NCBI RefSeq assembly: GCF_022965755.1
Contig: NZ_CP095187.1
Span: 3,626,001-3,690,000 of the forward strand
Reading direction: 5' to 3'
Source of the DNA: Pseudoxanthomonas sp. F37
Lineage (GTDB): Bacteria; Pseudomonadota; Gammaproteobacteria; Xanthomonadales; Xanthomonadaceae
DNA: 64,000 nt
Within the stretch, counting starts at the first letter, position 1, and every line of letters begins with the position of its first letter. Positions 38,518-49,792 of the stretch are shown here, in pieces. A program made the position numbers and the translations under genes. The notes beneath the pieces are model-generated. The model was not told where the DNA came from, did no database searches, and saw only the letters and a program-made list of their open reading frames with translations.

Positions 38518-38543
38518 ACGCCCGGGGCCCGCGCCCCGGGCGT
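38518..38543 (+). terminator. 11-bp GC hairpin between the GYF cluster and topA
   Basis: ACGCCCGGGGC-CCGC-GCCCCGGGCGT is a perfect 11-bp stem with a 4-nt loop, followed only by CCGCTTCTCT. It could terminate the GYF operon. If the upstream promoter is real it would instead sit at the 5' end of the topA mRNA. Confidence 0.5.
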
Positions 38544-38620
38544 CCGCTTCTCTGGCGCCCGCATTTGGGCCACCCTAGCCGGCCCCGGACGGCCCACCCG
38601 AACTCCCCTGAACCCCTGAC

Positions 38621-41119
<2,499 letters not shown>

Positions 41120-41136
41120 CGGACGACGCACGCGCC

Positions 41137-41700
41137 ATGCCCATCGAACGGACCATCGAAGAAGCCGCGGAAGTGATACGCAGCGGCGGCATCGTCGTCT
41201 ATCCCACCGAGGCCGTATGGGGCCTGGGCTGCGATCCGTTCGACGAGGGTGCCGTGCACCGCCTGCTCGCGATCAAGCAGCGGCCGGTGGAGAAGGGCCT
41301 GATCCTGATCGCGGCCACGCTGGAACAGCTGCGTCCGCTGATCGATTTCGCCGCCGTTCCCACCGACCGCCTGGCCGAGGTGCTGTCCAGCTGGCCGGGG
41401 CCCTACACGTGGGTGATGCCGGCGACCGCGCAGGCACCCCGCTGGATCACCGGCCAGCATCGCGGCATCGCCGTGCGCGTCAGCGGGCACCCCACCGTGG
41501 TCGGCCTGTGCCAGGCCTATGGCGGTGCGTTGGTGTCCACCAGCGCGAACCTGAGCGGCCGGCCCGCGGTCAGCGACTACGGCGCACTGGACCCGGCCTT
41601 GCTGACGCGCGTGGATGCCACCGTGCCCGGCCAGACCGGCGGCCTGGCCCGTCCCACCGCCATCCGCGACGCACTGACCGGCCAAGCGCTGCGTGAATAG
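41137..41700 (+). CDS. tsaC: TsaC/YrdC: threonylcarbamoyl-AMP synthase
   Basis: TsaC makes threonylcarbamoyl-AMP from threonine, bicarbonate and ATP for the t6A37 modification of ANN-decoding tRNAs. The 187-residue length equals the short TsaC form. Motifs are GGIVVYPTEAVWGLGCDP, LLAIKQRPVEKGLILI, PGPYTWVMPA, GIAVRVSGHP and GALVSTSANLSGRPA. It lies directly behind topA, an order common in relatives. The gene also matters for the CAU-anticodon tRNA(Ile) seen earlier in the window, which is a t6A substrate class. Confidence 0.95.
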   Translation: MPIERTIEEAAEVIRSGGIVVYPTEAVWGLGCDPFDEGAVHRLLAIKQRPVEKGLILIAATLEQLRPLIDFAAVPTDRLAEVLSSWPGPYTWVMPATAQAPRWITGQHRGIAVRVSGHPTVVGLCQAYGGALVSTSANLSGRPAVSDYGALDPALLTRVDATVPGQTGGLARPTAIRDALTGQALRE

Positions 41701-41760
41701 CGGCGCGCCGCCCGCGGCGCCCGGCTTTCCATCCCCTGTCCAGGCGCGCACCATGGCGGC

Positions 41761-42495
41761 ATGCCGCGCCTTGCCCTGCTCCTGCTGCCGGTCTTCCTGA
41801 TCCCGACGCCGTCCTCCGCGCAGCCGGCGAAGCCAGCGGCCGTCCCCGCCGAGGTCACCATCTACCGCTGCACGAACGCCAGCGGCGCGCTCACGCTGCG
41901 CGACTCCCCTTGCCTGAAGGGCGAGCAGCAGGACGTCCGCACCATGCAGCGCCCGCGCGATCCGGCGCCGTCCGCGCCGCCGGCCCCACCGCCGCCAACG
42001 CCGGCCGCACCGGTCGCGAACACCACCGTCCAGGTGGTGTATGTCACCCCGCCCCGCCCCCTGTACGAGTGCGTGACGCCCGAAGGCGAGACCTACACCA
42101 GCGACGATGGCGAGGGCAATCCGCGCTGGATACCGTACTGGTCGCTCGGCACCCCTGCATGGCCACGCGACCGCCACACGGGTTCCGCCAGCGTGTCGGG
42201 CAACCTCTCCATCGGCAACGGCACGCTGTCGTTCCAGAGCGGCGATCCCCGACCGCCACGCCCGCCCCATCCGCCCCGGCCGGGCCACGGCGGCGCCGGG
42301 TACGCACCGGGCGGCGCATGGATCCGCGACACCTGCCACGCACTGCCGCAATCCGAAGTCTGCGCACGGTTGTCCGACCGCCGGTATGAAATACTCCGGC
42401 GCTACGGCAGCGCGATGTCGAGCGAGCGGCGCGCGCTGGATCTGGAACAGCGCGACATCGACGCGCGCATCGCCAACGACTGCAGGAACCCATGA
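41761..42495 (+). CDS. DUF4124-type secreted protein (first copy)
   Basis: The 244-residue protein has a signal peptide (MPRLALLLLPVFLIPTPSSA). A DUF4124-like N-terminal unit, VTIYRCTNASGALTLRDSPC, carries paired Cys. A Pro-rich linker and a second cysteine unit (LYECVTPEGETYTSDDG) follow. A C-terminal conserved block has DTCHALPQSEVCARLSDRRY, with an Arg-rich helix. DUF4124 proteins are periplasmic and of unknown function. Its stop overlaps the start of its paralogue (ATGA), so the two are co-translated. The HPPRPGHGG segment is His/Pro-rich. Confidence 0.82.
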   Translation: MPRLALLLLPVFLIPTPSSAQPAKPAAVPAEVTIYRCTNASGALTLRDSPCLKGEQQDVRTMQRPRDPAPSAPPAPPPPTPAAPVANTTVQVVYVTPPRPLYECVTPEGETYTSDDGEGNPRWIPYWSLGTPAWPRDRHTGSASVSGNLSIGNGTLSFQSGDPRPPRPPHPPRPGHGGAGYAPGGAWIRDTCHALPQSEVCARLSDRRYEILRRYGSAMSSERRALDLEQRDIDARIANDCRNP

Positions 42496-43136
42496 GTCGC
42501 ATCCCCGCTTCCTATGCCCGCCGCCTGGCGCTGGCGATCGTCCTTGGCGCCGCCATCGCGCCCGCATCACGGGCTGGCGACGTCGTCATCTATCGCTGCA
42601 CCGACGCCAGCGGCGCGCTGACGCTGCAGAACGCACCGTGCCCCAAGGGCATGAAACAGGAGCAGCGCACCCTGCCTGGCGTCAACACGGTGCCGATGGC
42701 GCCGGCGAGCCCGGCTGCGCCCCCGGCTGCCGCGCAGAGGCCCCCGGCCACCCCGTCCAGCCCCACGACGCGGGAGCCCGCACCCGCCGCACCCGCGGCC
42801 GATGCGCCCCGACTGCCGCCACCGGTCCTGTTCCAGTGCACCACCTACGACAAGGACACCTACGTCACCGAGGACAGCGAGCCCGCCTCGCGCTGCGTCG
42901 CGCTGCGCACGACCGGACTGGACGGCAACCCGCAGGGCGGCGCGGGCCAGGCCTGCGAAGTGGTGCGCGACACTTGCGCCCGCGTGCCGGACGGTGCGCT
43001 GTGCGATGCGTGGAGGAAGCGCCGCGACGAAACCGAAGTGGCCTGGCGCTTCGCGCGCCGCGAGAATGTCGAGAGGAACCGCGCCGAGTACCAGCGGGTG
43101 GCGCGCATCCTGTCCGAAAGCGACTGCGGAGAGTAG
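42492..43136 (+). CDS. DUF4124-type secreted protein (second copy)
   Basis: This 214-residue paralogue has the same architecture: signal peptide, VVIYRCTDASGALTLQNAPC, a Pro/Ala linker, LFQCTTYDKDTYVTEDSEP, and a C-terminal EVVRDTCARVPDGALCDAWR followed by an Arg/Glu helix. The two copies share all cysteine positions, so disulfide-bonded modules are likely. They probably arose by tandem duplication. Function is unknown; a cell-envelope role is inferred from export. Confidence 0.82.
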   Translation: MSRIPASYARRLALAIVLGAAIAPASRAGDVVIYRCTDASGALTLQNAPCPKGMKQEQRTLPGVNTVPMAPASPAAPPAAAQRPPATPSSPTTREPAPAAPAADAPRLPPPVLFQCTTYDKDTYVTEDSEPASRCVALRTTGLDGNPQGGAGQACEVVRDTCARVPDGALCDAWRKRRDETEVAWRFARRENVERNRAEYQRVARILSESDCGE

Positions 43137-43143
43137 TTCCGCG

Positions 43144-44199
43144 TCAGCCCAGCGCCAGCGCCTGGAGATGCCACGCATCGCCCGCACGCCCCTGCATGGC
43201 CGCGACCAAGGCGTGCATCAGCAACAGGCGCTTGTCCGCCTCGGGCAGGGCGGCCCGCACCTTGCGCGCGGCGGCGATGCCGTGCCGGTGGTAGGCCGCC
43301 ATCACCCGCACCGCCTGCTCGTCGCGTCCCGGCGCCCGGGTGACCGGGACATGGCCCAGCGCACGCACCATGGCCTCCGCCGTCGACCAGGTCGACCACG
43401 GGTTCTGCCCGGTGACGATGCGGCCATCGACGACCGTGTTGTCCAGATACATCGGGCCTTCCACGTAGCGCCCACCCTTCTGGAGAATGCGGTCCTGAAG
43501 GAGATACGGGAACCGTGCGCGCGCATCCTCCATCAGGAACAGCTCTTCGGCATTGCTGAAGGCCGCCACGCGACGGCCACGCAGCAGCGGCTCGCCGTCG
43601 TCCAGCGTCACCTCGAGCAGCGCTGCCGGCCCATGGCAGACGGCGCCGATGACGCCGCCGCTCTGGTACACCTGGCGCACCAGGCGCTGGATGCCGGGAT
43701 TGTCGGGAAAATCGAACATGGTGCCCTTGCCGCCAACGAAGTACACCGCGTCATAACGCGACGCATCCACGTCGGCCACGCGCAGGCTCGCGGCCAGCTT
43801 CCGCCGCGCCCCGGCATCGTTGAGGAAGGCATGGTCGGCGGGGACCATGTCCTCGTCATCCCGCCGCATCGGCGGCAGGCCACCGCGGGGACTGGCGATG
43901 TCCACCTCGTAGCCATTGGCCAGGAACACGTAGTACGCGCGCGCCAGTTCGGTCAGCTCGAAGCCGGCCTTCTTTCCGCCATCGGGAAAGTGCGACGTGC
44001 TGGTGACCACGGCGAGGATGCGGCCACGCGACCCGGCCACCGCGTTGCGCATGAAGTCCAGCTCGGCCACCGTGCTTCGCGCTTCCGCGGCGGGCTGGCT
44101 GTCCAGGTCCAGTGCGCGCATGTACGCGAAGCCGACGATGCATACCACCAGGACGAGCGCACCACACGCCGTCGCGATCCACTTGATCCAGCGTCCCAT
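43144..44199 (-). CDS. Membrane-anchored DJ-1/PfpI-family protein
   Basis: The ATG at 44199 gives 351 residues starting with an uncleaved-looking helix (WIATACGALVLVVCIVGFAY). The body is a DJ-1/PfpI class I glutaminase-like fold. It has ILAVVTSTSHFPDGGKKAGF, ELARAYYVFLANGYEVDIAS, AVYFVGGKGTMFDFPDN and the nucleophile elbow GVIGAVCHGPAALLEV with the catalytic Cys. Relatives include Hsp31-type glyoxalase/deglycase enzymes. The TSTSHFPDGGKKAGFEL block is typical of that branch. The C-terminal 90 residues extend past the domain. Periplasmic location is inferred. Confidence 0.87.
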   Translation of the reverse strand: MGRWIKWIATACGALVLVVCIVGFAYMRALDLDSQPAAEARSTVAELDFMRNAVAGSRGRILAVVTSTSHFPDGGKKAGFELTELARAYYVFLANGYEVDIASPRGGLPPMRRDDEDMVPADHAFLNDAGARRKLAASLRVADVDASRYDAVYFVGGKGTMFDFPDNPGIQRLVRQVYQSGGVIGAVCHGPAALLEVTLDDGEPLLRGRRVAAFSNAEELFLMEDARARFPYLLQDRILQKGGRYVEGPMYLDNTVVDGRIVTGQNPWSTWSTAEAMVRALGHVPVTRAPGRDEQAVRVMAAYHRHGIAAARKVRAALPEADKRLLLMHALVAAMQGRAGDAWHLQALALG

Positions 44200-44259
44200 C
44201 TTCGTGTCCCCGCTCTGTGACGGGAACACGCTAGCGGGCATGCATCAAACGAACGTCAA

Positions 44260-45036
44260 TCAGAATCCGTAGCGCAGGAACCCGCCATCCACCGCGATGC
44301 ACTCGCCGGTGATGTAGCTGGAGGCCGGCAGGCAGAGGAATCCGACGGCGGCGGCGACTTCTTCCGGCTCACCGATGCGACGCATCGGGGTGCGCGCGAT
44401 CACTTCGTCGTAATAGTCCGGGTCCGACAGCGGCCCCGATGTGCGGCGCGTGCGGATGTACCAGGGCGCCACCGCATTCACCCGCACGCCGTCCTCGGCC
44501 CACTCGGCGGCCAGGTTGCGGGTCAGCTGGTGCAGGGCGGCCTTGGTCATGCCGTAGGGCGCGCCGCTGCGCACGGCGGTGATGCCCGACACGCTGCCGA
44601 CATTGACGATGCAAGAGGCAGCATGCCGGGTGAGCAGCGGGTGCGCATAGCGCGACAGTTCGAAGGCGGAGAACAGGTTGGTCTCGAAGATGCCGCGCCA
44701 CTCGTCCTCGGTGTAGTCCACCGCCGCGCGGGTGACGTTGCCGCCGGCATTGTTGACCAGGATGTTCAGGCCATCGCCATGGTCTTCCACCCAGTCCAGG
44801 ATGGCGCGGCGGTCTTCGTCGTCGGCCACGTCGGCGGCCAGCACGCTGATCTCGCGCTCGGGATGCTCGTCGGCCAGCTCGTGCCGCACGTCCTGCAGCG
44901 CGTCGGCATCGCGCGCCACCATCATCAGGTCCGCGCCGAAGCCCAGCAGTTCGCGCGCGGTCGCCAGTCCGATGCCCGCGCTGGCACCGGTCACCAGCGC
45001 CCGCTGCCCCTCCAAACGCCATCGGTTAGCCGCCAC
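44260..45036 (-). CDS. Short-chain dehydrogenase/reductase, tropinone reductase-like
   Basis: The GTG at 45036 has a perfect AAGGAGG ribosome site 5 bp upstream and gives 258 residues. The Rossmann fold shows [20 protein letters not shown] (cofactor loop), [54 protein letters not shown] (catalytic Ser, Tyr and Lys) and the C-terminal [15 protein letters not shown]. The NNAGGN variant and sequence order suit the tropinone-reductase-like subgroup. The substrate is unknown. An overlapping out-of-frame ATG at 45038 is not used. Confidence 0.92.
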   Translation of the reverse strand: MAANRWRLEGQRALVTGASAGIGLATARELLGFGADLMMVARDADALQDVRHELADEHPEREISVLAADVADDEDRRAILDWVEDHGDGLNILVNNAGGNVTRAAVDYTEDEWRGIFETNLFSAFELSRYAHPLLTRHAASCIVNVGSVSGITAVRSGAPYGMTKAALHQLTRNLAAEWAEDGVRVNAVAPWYIRTRRTSGPLSDPDYYDEVIARTPMRRIGEPEEVAAAVGFLCLPASSYITGECIAVDGGFLRYGF

Positions 45037-45094
45037 ATGCGCCTCCTTCGTCGTTGGGCGTAGCATAGCGCCACGCCATACGAGGATCGTCGCC

Positions 45095-45352
45095 ATGCCC
45101 GGGATCCGCTTCGCCCTGCTCGCCTCGCTCGCCCTGTTCGCAACCGCATGCCGCGCACCCGAACCGCCGCCCACCGATGAGCCACCGGAGCCCCAGGCCA
45201 CGGCGTCCGCCACGCCCTCCGGCACCGAGCTGCGCGACGCGATGCAGGCGCCCATGCAGCGGGCGCAGGCGGTGGAAGCCCAGGTGCAGGCCGCCGCCGA
45301 CCGGACCGAGACCGCCGAGGCAGACGCGGCCGGCAGCGCCAGCGCGCCCTGA
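45095..45352 (+). CDS. Small putative lipoprotein
   Basis: This 85-residue protein has a short lipoprotein signal ([14 protein letters not shown], lipobox LFATAC with Cys19). A Pro/Glu-rich segment follows, then a helical Ala/Gln/Glu region ([20 protein letters not shown]) that may form a coiled coil, similar in style to small Lpp-like lipoproteins. It lies divergent from the SDR and convergent with the next gene. No family was recognised. Confidence 0.7.
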   Translation: MPGIRFALLASLALFATACRAPEPPPTDEPPEPQATASATPSGTELRDAMQAPMQRAQAVEAQVQAAADRTETAEADAAGSASAP

Positions 45353-45355
45353 GCC

Positions 45356-45742
45356 TCAGCCTTCGCCGTCGGCGGCGAACTCGACCCAGCGCCACTGGCC
45401 GTCCACCCGCCCCAGGTAGAACAGGTACGGCGCGCACGACAGCACGTAACGGTCGTCCTCGGGCAACGGCGCCGCGGTACGCAGGCAGCGGCGTACCTCG
45501 GCGGTCAGCAGGGCCGGCACGACCCACTGCTTCATGCTCTCCCGGTCATGGCCACGCCCCTCGAACAGGAACGGGACCTGGGCCAGCCGTGCGAGCGCAT
45601 CGGCATCGTCCGCGATGACGGCCGCGCGCCAGCGCAAGAGGAATGCCTCGAATTCCGTGTCGGCATCCACTGCCCGTGCGGACGGCACGGCGCTGACGAA
45701 TGCGAACGCCGCCGTCATGACGGCGCGCATGACCGGCCTCAT
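45356..45742 (-). CDS. Small secreted hypothetical protein
   Basis: The 128-residue protein has a signal peptide ([20 protein letters not shown]). A compact domain follows with [39 protein letters not shown] and [19 protein letters not shown], resembling small NTF2-like/DUF4440-type folds of unknown function. Its start overlaps the stop of the upstream secreted protein gene, so the two are co-translated. Confidence 0.75.
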   Translation of the reverse strand: MRPVMRAVMTAAFAFVSAVPSARAVDADTEFEAFLLRWRAAVIADDADALARLAQVPFLFEGRGHDRESMKQWVVPALLTAEVRRCLRTAAPLPEDDRYVLSCAPYLFYLGRVDGQWRWVEFAADGEG

Positions 45743-46221
45743 TCCGGTTCTCCCCCGCAGACCGCCGGCGGCGCGCCGCCCGCGCAGGCACGGGGCCAGC
45801 TCGGCAGGCGCAGGGCGACCCAGGGATGACCGTCAAGGCCTTCGCACACCGGTGCCGGTGCGAATCCTTCAGGCAGCGCCATGTCCGGCATGTCGCATGC
45901 GCGCGGCGCTGGCGCAGCCCGCGAGGTGCTCACCACCCGTTGCAGTCGGCCGTCCCGGAACCACAACGTCGCCCAGTGCCACGGCTCGGGATCGACATCC
46001 ATCACCCATAGCGTCTTGCAGCCGGTGTAGTCGTCCGGCAGGTCCGCGTTGCGTGGATGCACCAGCATGAAGCCCCCCGGGGTCGCCACCAGGCCGGCGT
46101 CTTCCGGCACCGATGCGTGCGCGCAGGACGGTACGTCGGGCAGGCCGGGCTGCGTCGCCCGGGCGCCACCCGCGCATGCCAGCGCGATCATCGCCAGCGC
46201 GGCCTCCAATATGCGTTTCAT
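45739..46221 (-). CDS. Secreted Cys-containing hypothetical protein
   Basis: The ATG at 46221 gives 160 residues with a signal peptide (MKRILEAALAMIALACAGGA). An upstream in-frame GTG at 46227 is also possible. The mature part has six or more cysteines (PSCAHASVP, YTGCKTLW, RACDMPDM, PVCEGLDG, RACAGG, AVCGG), suggesting disulfides in the periplasm. No family was recognised. It is the first gene of a two-gene unit with the small secreted protein downstream. Confidence 0.75.
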   Translation of the reverse strand: MKRILEAALAMIALACAGGARATQPGLPDVPSCAHASVPEDAGLVATPGGFMLVHPRNADLPDDYTGCKTLWVMDVDPEPWHWATLWFRDGRLQRVVSTSRAAPAPRACDMPDMALPEGFAPAPVCEGLDGHPWVALRLPSWPRACAGGAPPAVCGGEPE

Positions 46222-46298
46222 CTGCACCCCGCACTCCGTCGATGCTGCCTACAACGCGGATTGCCGGAGCGTCGGCCACCCCATGACGCAAACGCAAC

Positions 46299-46324
46299 GG
46301 GCCGCCCGGTGACCCGGGCGGCCC
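46299..46324 (-). terminator. GC hairpin downstream of sppA
   Basis: GGGCCGCCCGG-TGAC-CCGGGCGGCCC is a perfect 11-bp inverted repeat 26 bp past the sppA stop. There is no long T tract on either strand, so it is a weak intrinsic terminator candidate. Confidence 0.5.
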
Positions 46325-46349
46325 GCTGGATCGGGCGATGTCGACGGCG

Positions 46350-48188
46350 TCAGAAACCGCAGAAGCAGTACGCCAGCGACTTCACCGGCGCACCCTGGCG
46401 GTCGTTGACGGCCTCCTCGACGAAGCGCAGCTGTGCTTCCATCTCGGGCAGGCTGCGCGCCAGCAGCGCGCGCGCGAAGTCCGAATCCTTCAGCCAGGCC
46501 GCACCGATGCGGCTGCCCGCGAAGCCACCCATGAACTGCGAGAACGGCGAGGACATCTTCTCGATGTAGCGCACGCGGTACTTGCCGGCCTCGCCCAGCT
46601 CGGCGCGGCGCGCGGCCTCGGCCAGCGCCGCGTCTAGGCCCGCCAGTTCGTCGACCAGTCCCCGCTCCTTGGCCTGCGCACCACTCCACACGCGGCCACG
46701 GGCCACGGCGTCGATCTCCTCGACGGACTTCTTGCGCGCGTCGGCAACCTTGCCGGTGAAGTCGGCGTAACCCTTGTCGATGACCGACTGGATCACCTGG
46801 CCCACGGCCGGGTCCAGCGGACGGGTGATGTCGAACGCGCCGGCGAAGCGGGTGGTGCCCACGCCGTCGGTGCGCACGCCGATCTTCTCCAGCGTGCGCG
46901 GCACGGTGGGAATCACGCCGAAGATGCCGATCGAGCCGGTGATGGTGGACGGGTCGGCGTAGATGCGGTCGGCATTCATGCTGATCCAGTAGCCGCCTGA
47001 CGCAGCCAGGTCGCCCATCGACACGACGACCGGCTTGCCGGCCTTCTTCAGCGCGGCCACTTCGCGACGGATCTGCTCGGAGGCGTACACGCCGCCGCCG
47101 GGCGAATCCACGCGCAGCACCACGGCCTTCACGTCGTCGTCGTCGCGCGCCTCGCGCAGCAGCGCCGAGGTGGACAACCCACCGACGCGGCCGGCCGGCT
47201 GGTCGCCGTCGGTGATCTCGCCTTCGGCCACCACCACGGCGACCTGCGGACGCTTGTCCAGCGGATTGATCTTGGCGTCGAGCTGGGTCAGGTAGCCGGT
47301 CAGGCCGATGGCGCGGAAGCCGGTGTCCGAATCCTCATCGGCCACGCCGCGCTCGATCAGCAGGTCCTCGACTTCCTCCTGGGTCTTCAGGCCGTCCACC
47401 AGCTTCTGCTGCAGGGCGTACTTGGCCAAGTCGCCCCCGGCGGCGGCGATGCCTTCGGGCAGCGTGTCGATGCCGGCGGCCAGCGCTTCGGGCGTGGTCT
47501 TGCGGACCTTGGCGATGTCGGCCAGCAGGCGCTGCCACACGTCGTTCATCCAGTACAGGTCGGCTTCCTTGGCTTCCTTGGAGGCCGCATCCAGCACGTA
47601 GGGTTCGGCCGCCGACTTGTATTCGCCCACCTTGAACAGGTGCACATCCACGCCCAGCTTGTCCTGCAGGCCTTCGCGGTAGTACTGGCGGTAGCGGCCC
47701 AGGCCCTCCAGCAACAGGCTGCCCATCGGGTCCAGGTAGACCTCGTCGGCCTGCGCGGCCAGCAGGTACTGGGTCTGGCTGAGGTTCTCGCCGAAGGCGA
47801 CGATCTGCTTGCCGGAGGCGCGGAACTTCGCCAGCGCGGCGGCGACTTCGCGCAGCGAGGCGTAGCCGGTGGGTTGCAGCTGGTCCACGCGCAGCAGCAT
47901 GCGCTCGATCTTCTCGTCCTTCTGCGCCGCCTCGATGGCGCGCAGAAGGTCGCGCAGCTGCACTTCCTCCGCGCTCTTGTCGCCCAGCGCCTTGGCCAGC
48001 GCGCGGGTGGCCGGGTCGGCGGTGAACTGCTCCACCAGGCGGCCTTCCGGCGCCAGCACGAAGGTGGTGCGCTCCATCAGCGGCTTCACCCCGCCACTGC
48101 CGGCGGCGATGATGAAGAAGATGAAGACCAGGAACAGCAGCCCGAAGAAGATCAGGTTGAGGACCAGCTTGCGGGTGAAATTCGCCAC
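46350..48188 (-). CDS. sppA: SppA: signal peptide peptidase, 67K type (start region frameshifted)
   Basis: SppA is a membrane serine protease that degrades cleaved signal peptides. The 612-residue open frame begins at GTG 48188 with the membrane helix LVLNLIFFGLLFLVFIFFII. It contains two S49 domains. The N-terminal one has the catalytic Lys in FKVGEYKSAAEPYV and the C-terminal one has the Ser in SMGDLAASGGYWIS. This layout is typical of the long form. The preceding in-frame codons encode RRSPVAAFFVGLWDV, which looks conserved, but no start codon is in that frame. An ATG at 48253 with a GGAG ribosome site is one base out of frame, across a C6 run (48237-48242). Confidence 0.92.
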   Translation of the reverse strand: MANFTRKLVLNLIFFGLLFLVFIFFIIAAGSGGVKPLMERTTFVLAPEGRLVEQFTADPATRALAKALGDKSAEEVQLRDLLRAIEAAQKDEKIERMLLRVDQLQPTGYASLREVAAALAKFRASGKQIVAFGENLSQTQYLLAAQADEVYLDPMGSLLLEGLGRYRQYYREGLQDKLGVDVHLFKVGEYKSAAEPYVLDAASKEAKEADLYWMNDVWQRLLADIAKVRKTTPEALAAGIDTLPEGIAAAGGDLAKYALQQKLVDGLKTQEEVEDLLIERGVADEDSDTGFRAIGLTGYLTQLDAKINPLDKRPQVAVVVAEGEITDGDQPAGRVGGLSTSALLREARDDDDVKAVVLRVDSPGGGVYASEQIRREVAALKKAGKPVVVSMGDLAASGGYWISMNADRIYADPSTITGSIGIFGVIPTVPRTLEKIGVRTDGVGTTRFAGAFDITRPLDPAVGQVIQSVIDKGYADFTGKVADARKKSVEEIDAVARGRVWSGAQAKERGLVDELAGLDAALAEAARRAELGEAGKYRVRYIEKMSSPFSQFMGGFAGSRIGAAWLKDSDFARALLARSLPEMEAQLRFVEEAVNDRQGAPVKSLAYCFCGF

Positions 48189-48323
48189 GTCCCACAGGCC
48201 GACGAAGAAGGCGGCGACCGGGCTGCGACGGGGTGCGGGGGGACTTGGCTCATGGGGAACTCCGGGAAACTGGGACCACTGTAGCGTGCGGCCATCGGGC
48301 TTTCATGCCCCGATGGTCACCCG

Positions 48324-49691
48324 TCAAGCTGACATGACGGCGGTCCGGCGCCGGCTGCTGCGCTCGAAGCGCCAGCCCAGCAGCACGGCCGCGGCGGTCA
48401 GGCCCACGATCAGGCCCAGCCACATGCCCTGCGGGCCCCAGCCCAGCCCCAGGCCCAATCCGGCGCCCAGCGGCATGCCCAGACCCCAGTACGACACCAC
48501 CGCCAGCCACATGGGCACGCGGGTGTCCTTCAGCCCGCGCAGCGCGCCGGCCGACAGCACCTGGATGCCGTCGGGGAACTGGAACGCCGCCGCGAACAAC
48601 AGCAGGGTGCCGGCCAGCCCGGCTACCGCCAAGTCGTCGGTGTACAGGGCCACCACCAGGTCGTGCCCCAGCAGCAGGAACAGCGCCGACATCGCCTGCG
48701 TGGCCAGCACGATGACATAACCCGCATGTGCGGCGCGGCGGATGCCGGCCACGTCGCCCGAACCGACCGCATGGCCCACGCGTACGGTAGTGGCCTCGGC
48801 CACGCCCATCGGCACCATGAAGCACAGCGCCGACACGTTGATGGCGATCTGGTGGGCGGCGGCGGGCGTGGCCCCCAGGCGTGCGATCAGCAGCGCGGTG
48901 ACGATGAACAGGCTGCCTTCCATCAGCACCGTGATGCCGATCGGCAGGCCGGTGCGCAACAGCCGCATGATCGGCCCGCGGCGCGGCGGATCGAAGTGCG
49001 CGAACAGGTGCAGGTCGGCGAACCGCTTCGCGCGCGCCAGGTAGGTCGCGAACGCGATGGCCTGCAGCCACATGGTCAGCGCCGAGGCGATGCCCAGGCC
49101 GCCTGCGCCCAATTCCGGGAATCCCAGCTTGCCGAACGTCAGCACGTAGCCCACCGGGGCCAGCACCAGCAGGCCGCCGAAGCCGAGGATCATCGTGGGC
49201 AGCGTCCAGTGCGTGCCCTCGCTGAGATAGCGCATGCAGAAGTACAACGTCAGCGCCGGTACGCCCCAGCGGATGCCGTGCAGGAAGGCGGTGGCGCCGG
49301 GAATGATGTCGGGCGCGATGCCGAAGGCCGCCAGCGCCTGCGGCGCCACGCTGAGGAAGGCGAACATCAGCAGGCCCAGGCCCAGCGACAGCCACAGCGC
49401 CTGGCGGAACAGCGGCGCGATCTCGTCGCGCCGGTGGGCGCCATCGAGCTGCGAGACCGAGGCGGTCAGCGAGATCAGCGTGCCGATCGGCACCATCATC
49501 GGCAGCCACAGCAGCGCCGTGCCCACGGTCACCGCCGCCAGCGTGGCGGTGGCGTGGTGGCCGGCGATGACGTTGTCGACGAAGCCGATCAGGCCGGTGG
49601 ACACGTGGCCCAGCACCAGCGGCAGGGCGAGCGTGGCCGTCGCGCGCACTTCCTGGCCGAAGCGCGGGCTCGGGGAGGGGGAAACAGACAT
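48324..49691 (-). CDS. MATE-family multidrug/sodium antiporter (NorM-like)
   Basis: The 455-residue inner-membrane protein has about twelve membrane spans in two MatE halves. Half one has LVLGHVSTGLIGFVDNVIAG and GTALLWLPMMVPIGTLISLT. Half two has RLLRTGLPIGITVLMEGSLF, AAHQIAINVSALCFMVPMGV and VRVGHAVGSGD. These match the NorM branch that exports cationic drugs with Na+ or H+. A second ATG 12 bp upstream (49703) is an alternative start. It lies upstream of sppA in the same direction. Confidence 0.93.
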   Translation of the reverse strand: MSVSPSPSPRFGQEVRATATLALPLVLGHVSTGLIGFVDNVIAGHHATATLAAVTVGTALLWLPMMVPIGTLISLTASVSQLDGAHRRDEIAPLFRQALWLSLGLGLLMFAFLSVAPQALAAFGIAPDIIPGATAFLHGIRWGVPALTLYFCMRYLSEGTHWTLPTMILGFGGLLVLAPVGYVLTFGKLGFPELGAGGLGIASALTMWLQAIAFATYLARAKRFADLHLFAHFDPPRRGPIMRLLRTGLPIGITVLMEGSLFIVTALLIARLGATPAAAHQIAINVSALCFMVPMGVAEATTVRVGHAVGSGDVAGIRRAAHAGYVIVLATQAMSALFLLLGHDLVVALYTDDLAVAGLAGTLLLFAAAFQFPDGIQVLSAGALRGLKDTRVPMWLAVVSYWGLGMPLGAGLGLGLGWGPQGMWLGLIVGLTAAAVLLGWRFERSSRRRTAVMSA

Positions 49692-49792
49692 GGGATCAAC
49701 CACCGGACTGCGGCCGCGCGGTTTCGCGCTGGCACCGGGTCGCGGGAGGCCGGTATCTTACCCGCTCGCCACCTGCGCCACCCTAACGCCCC

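Noticed and set aside
48292..48316. CCATCGGG/CCCGATGG hairpin between the MATE gene and sppA
   Set aside because: The loop is 9 nt, no T tract follows, and it lies close to the sppA start. It is too weak to call.
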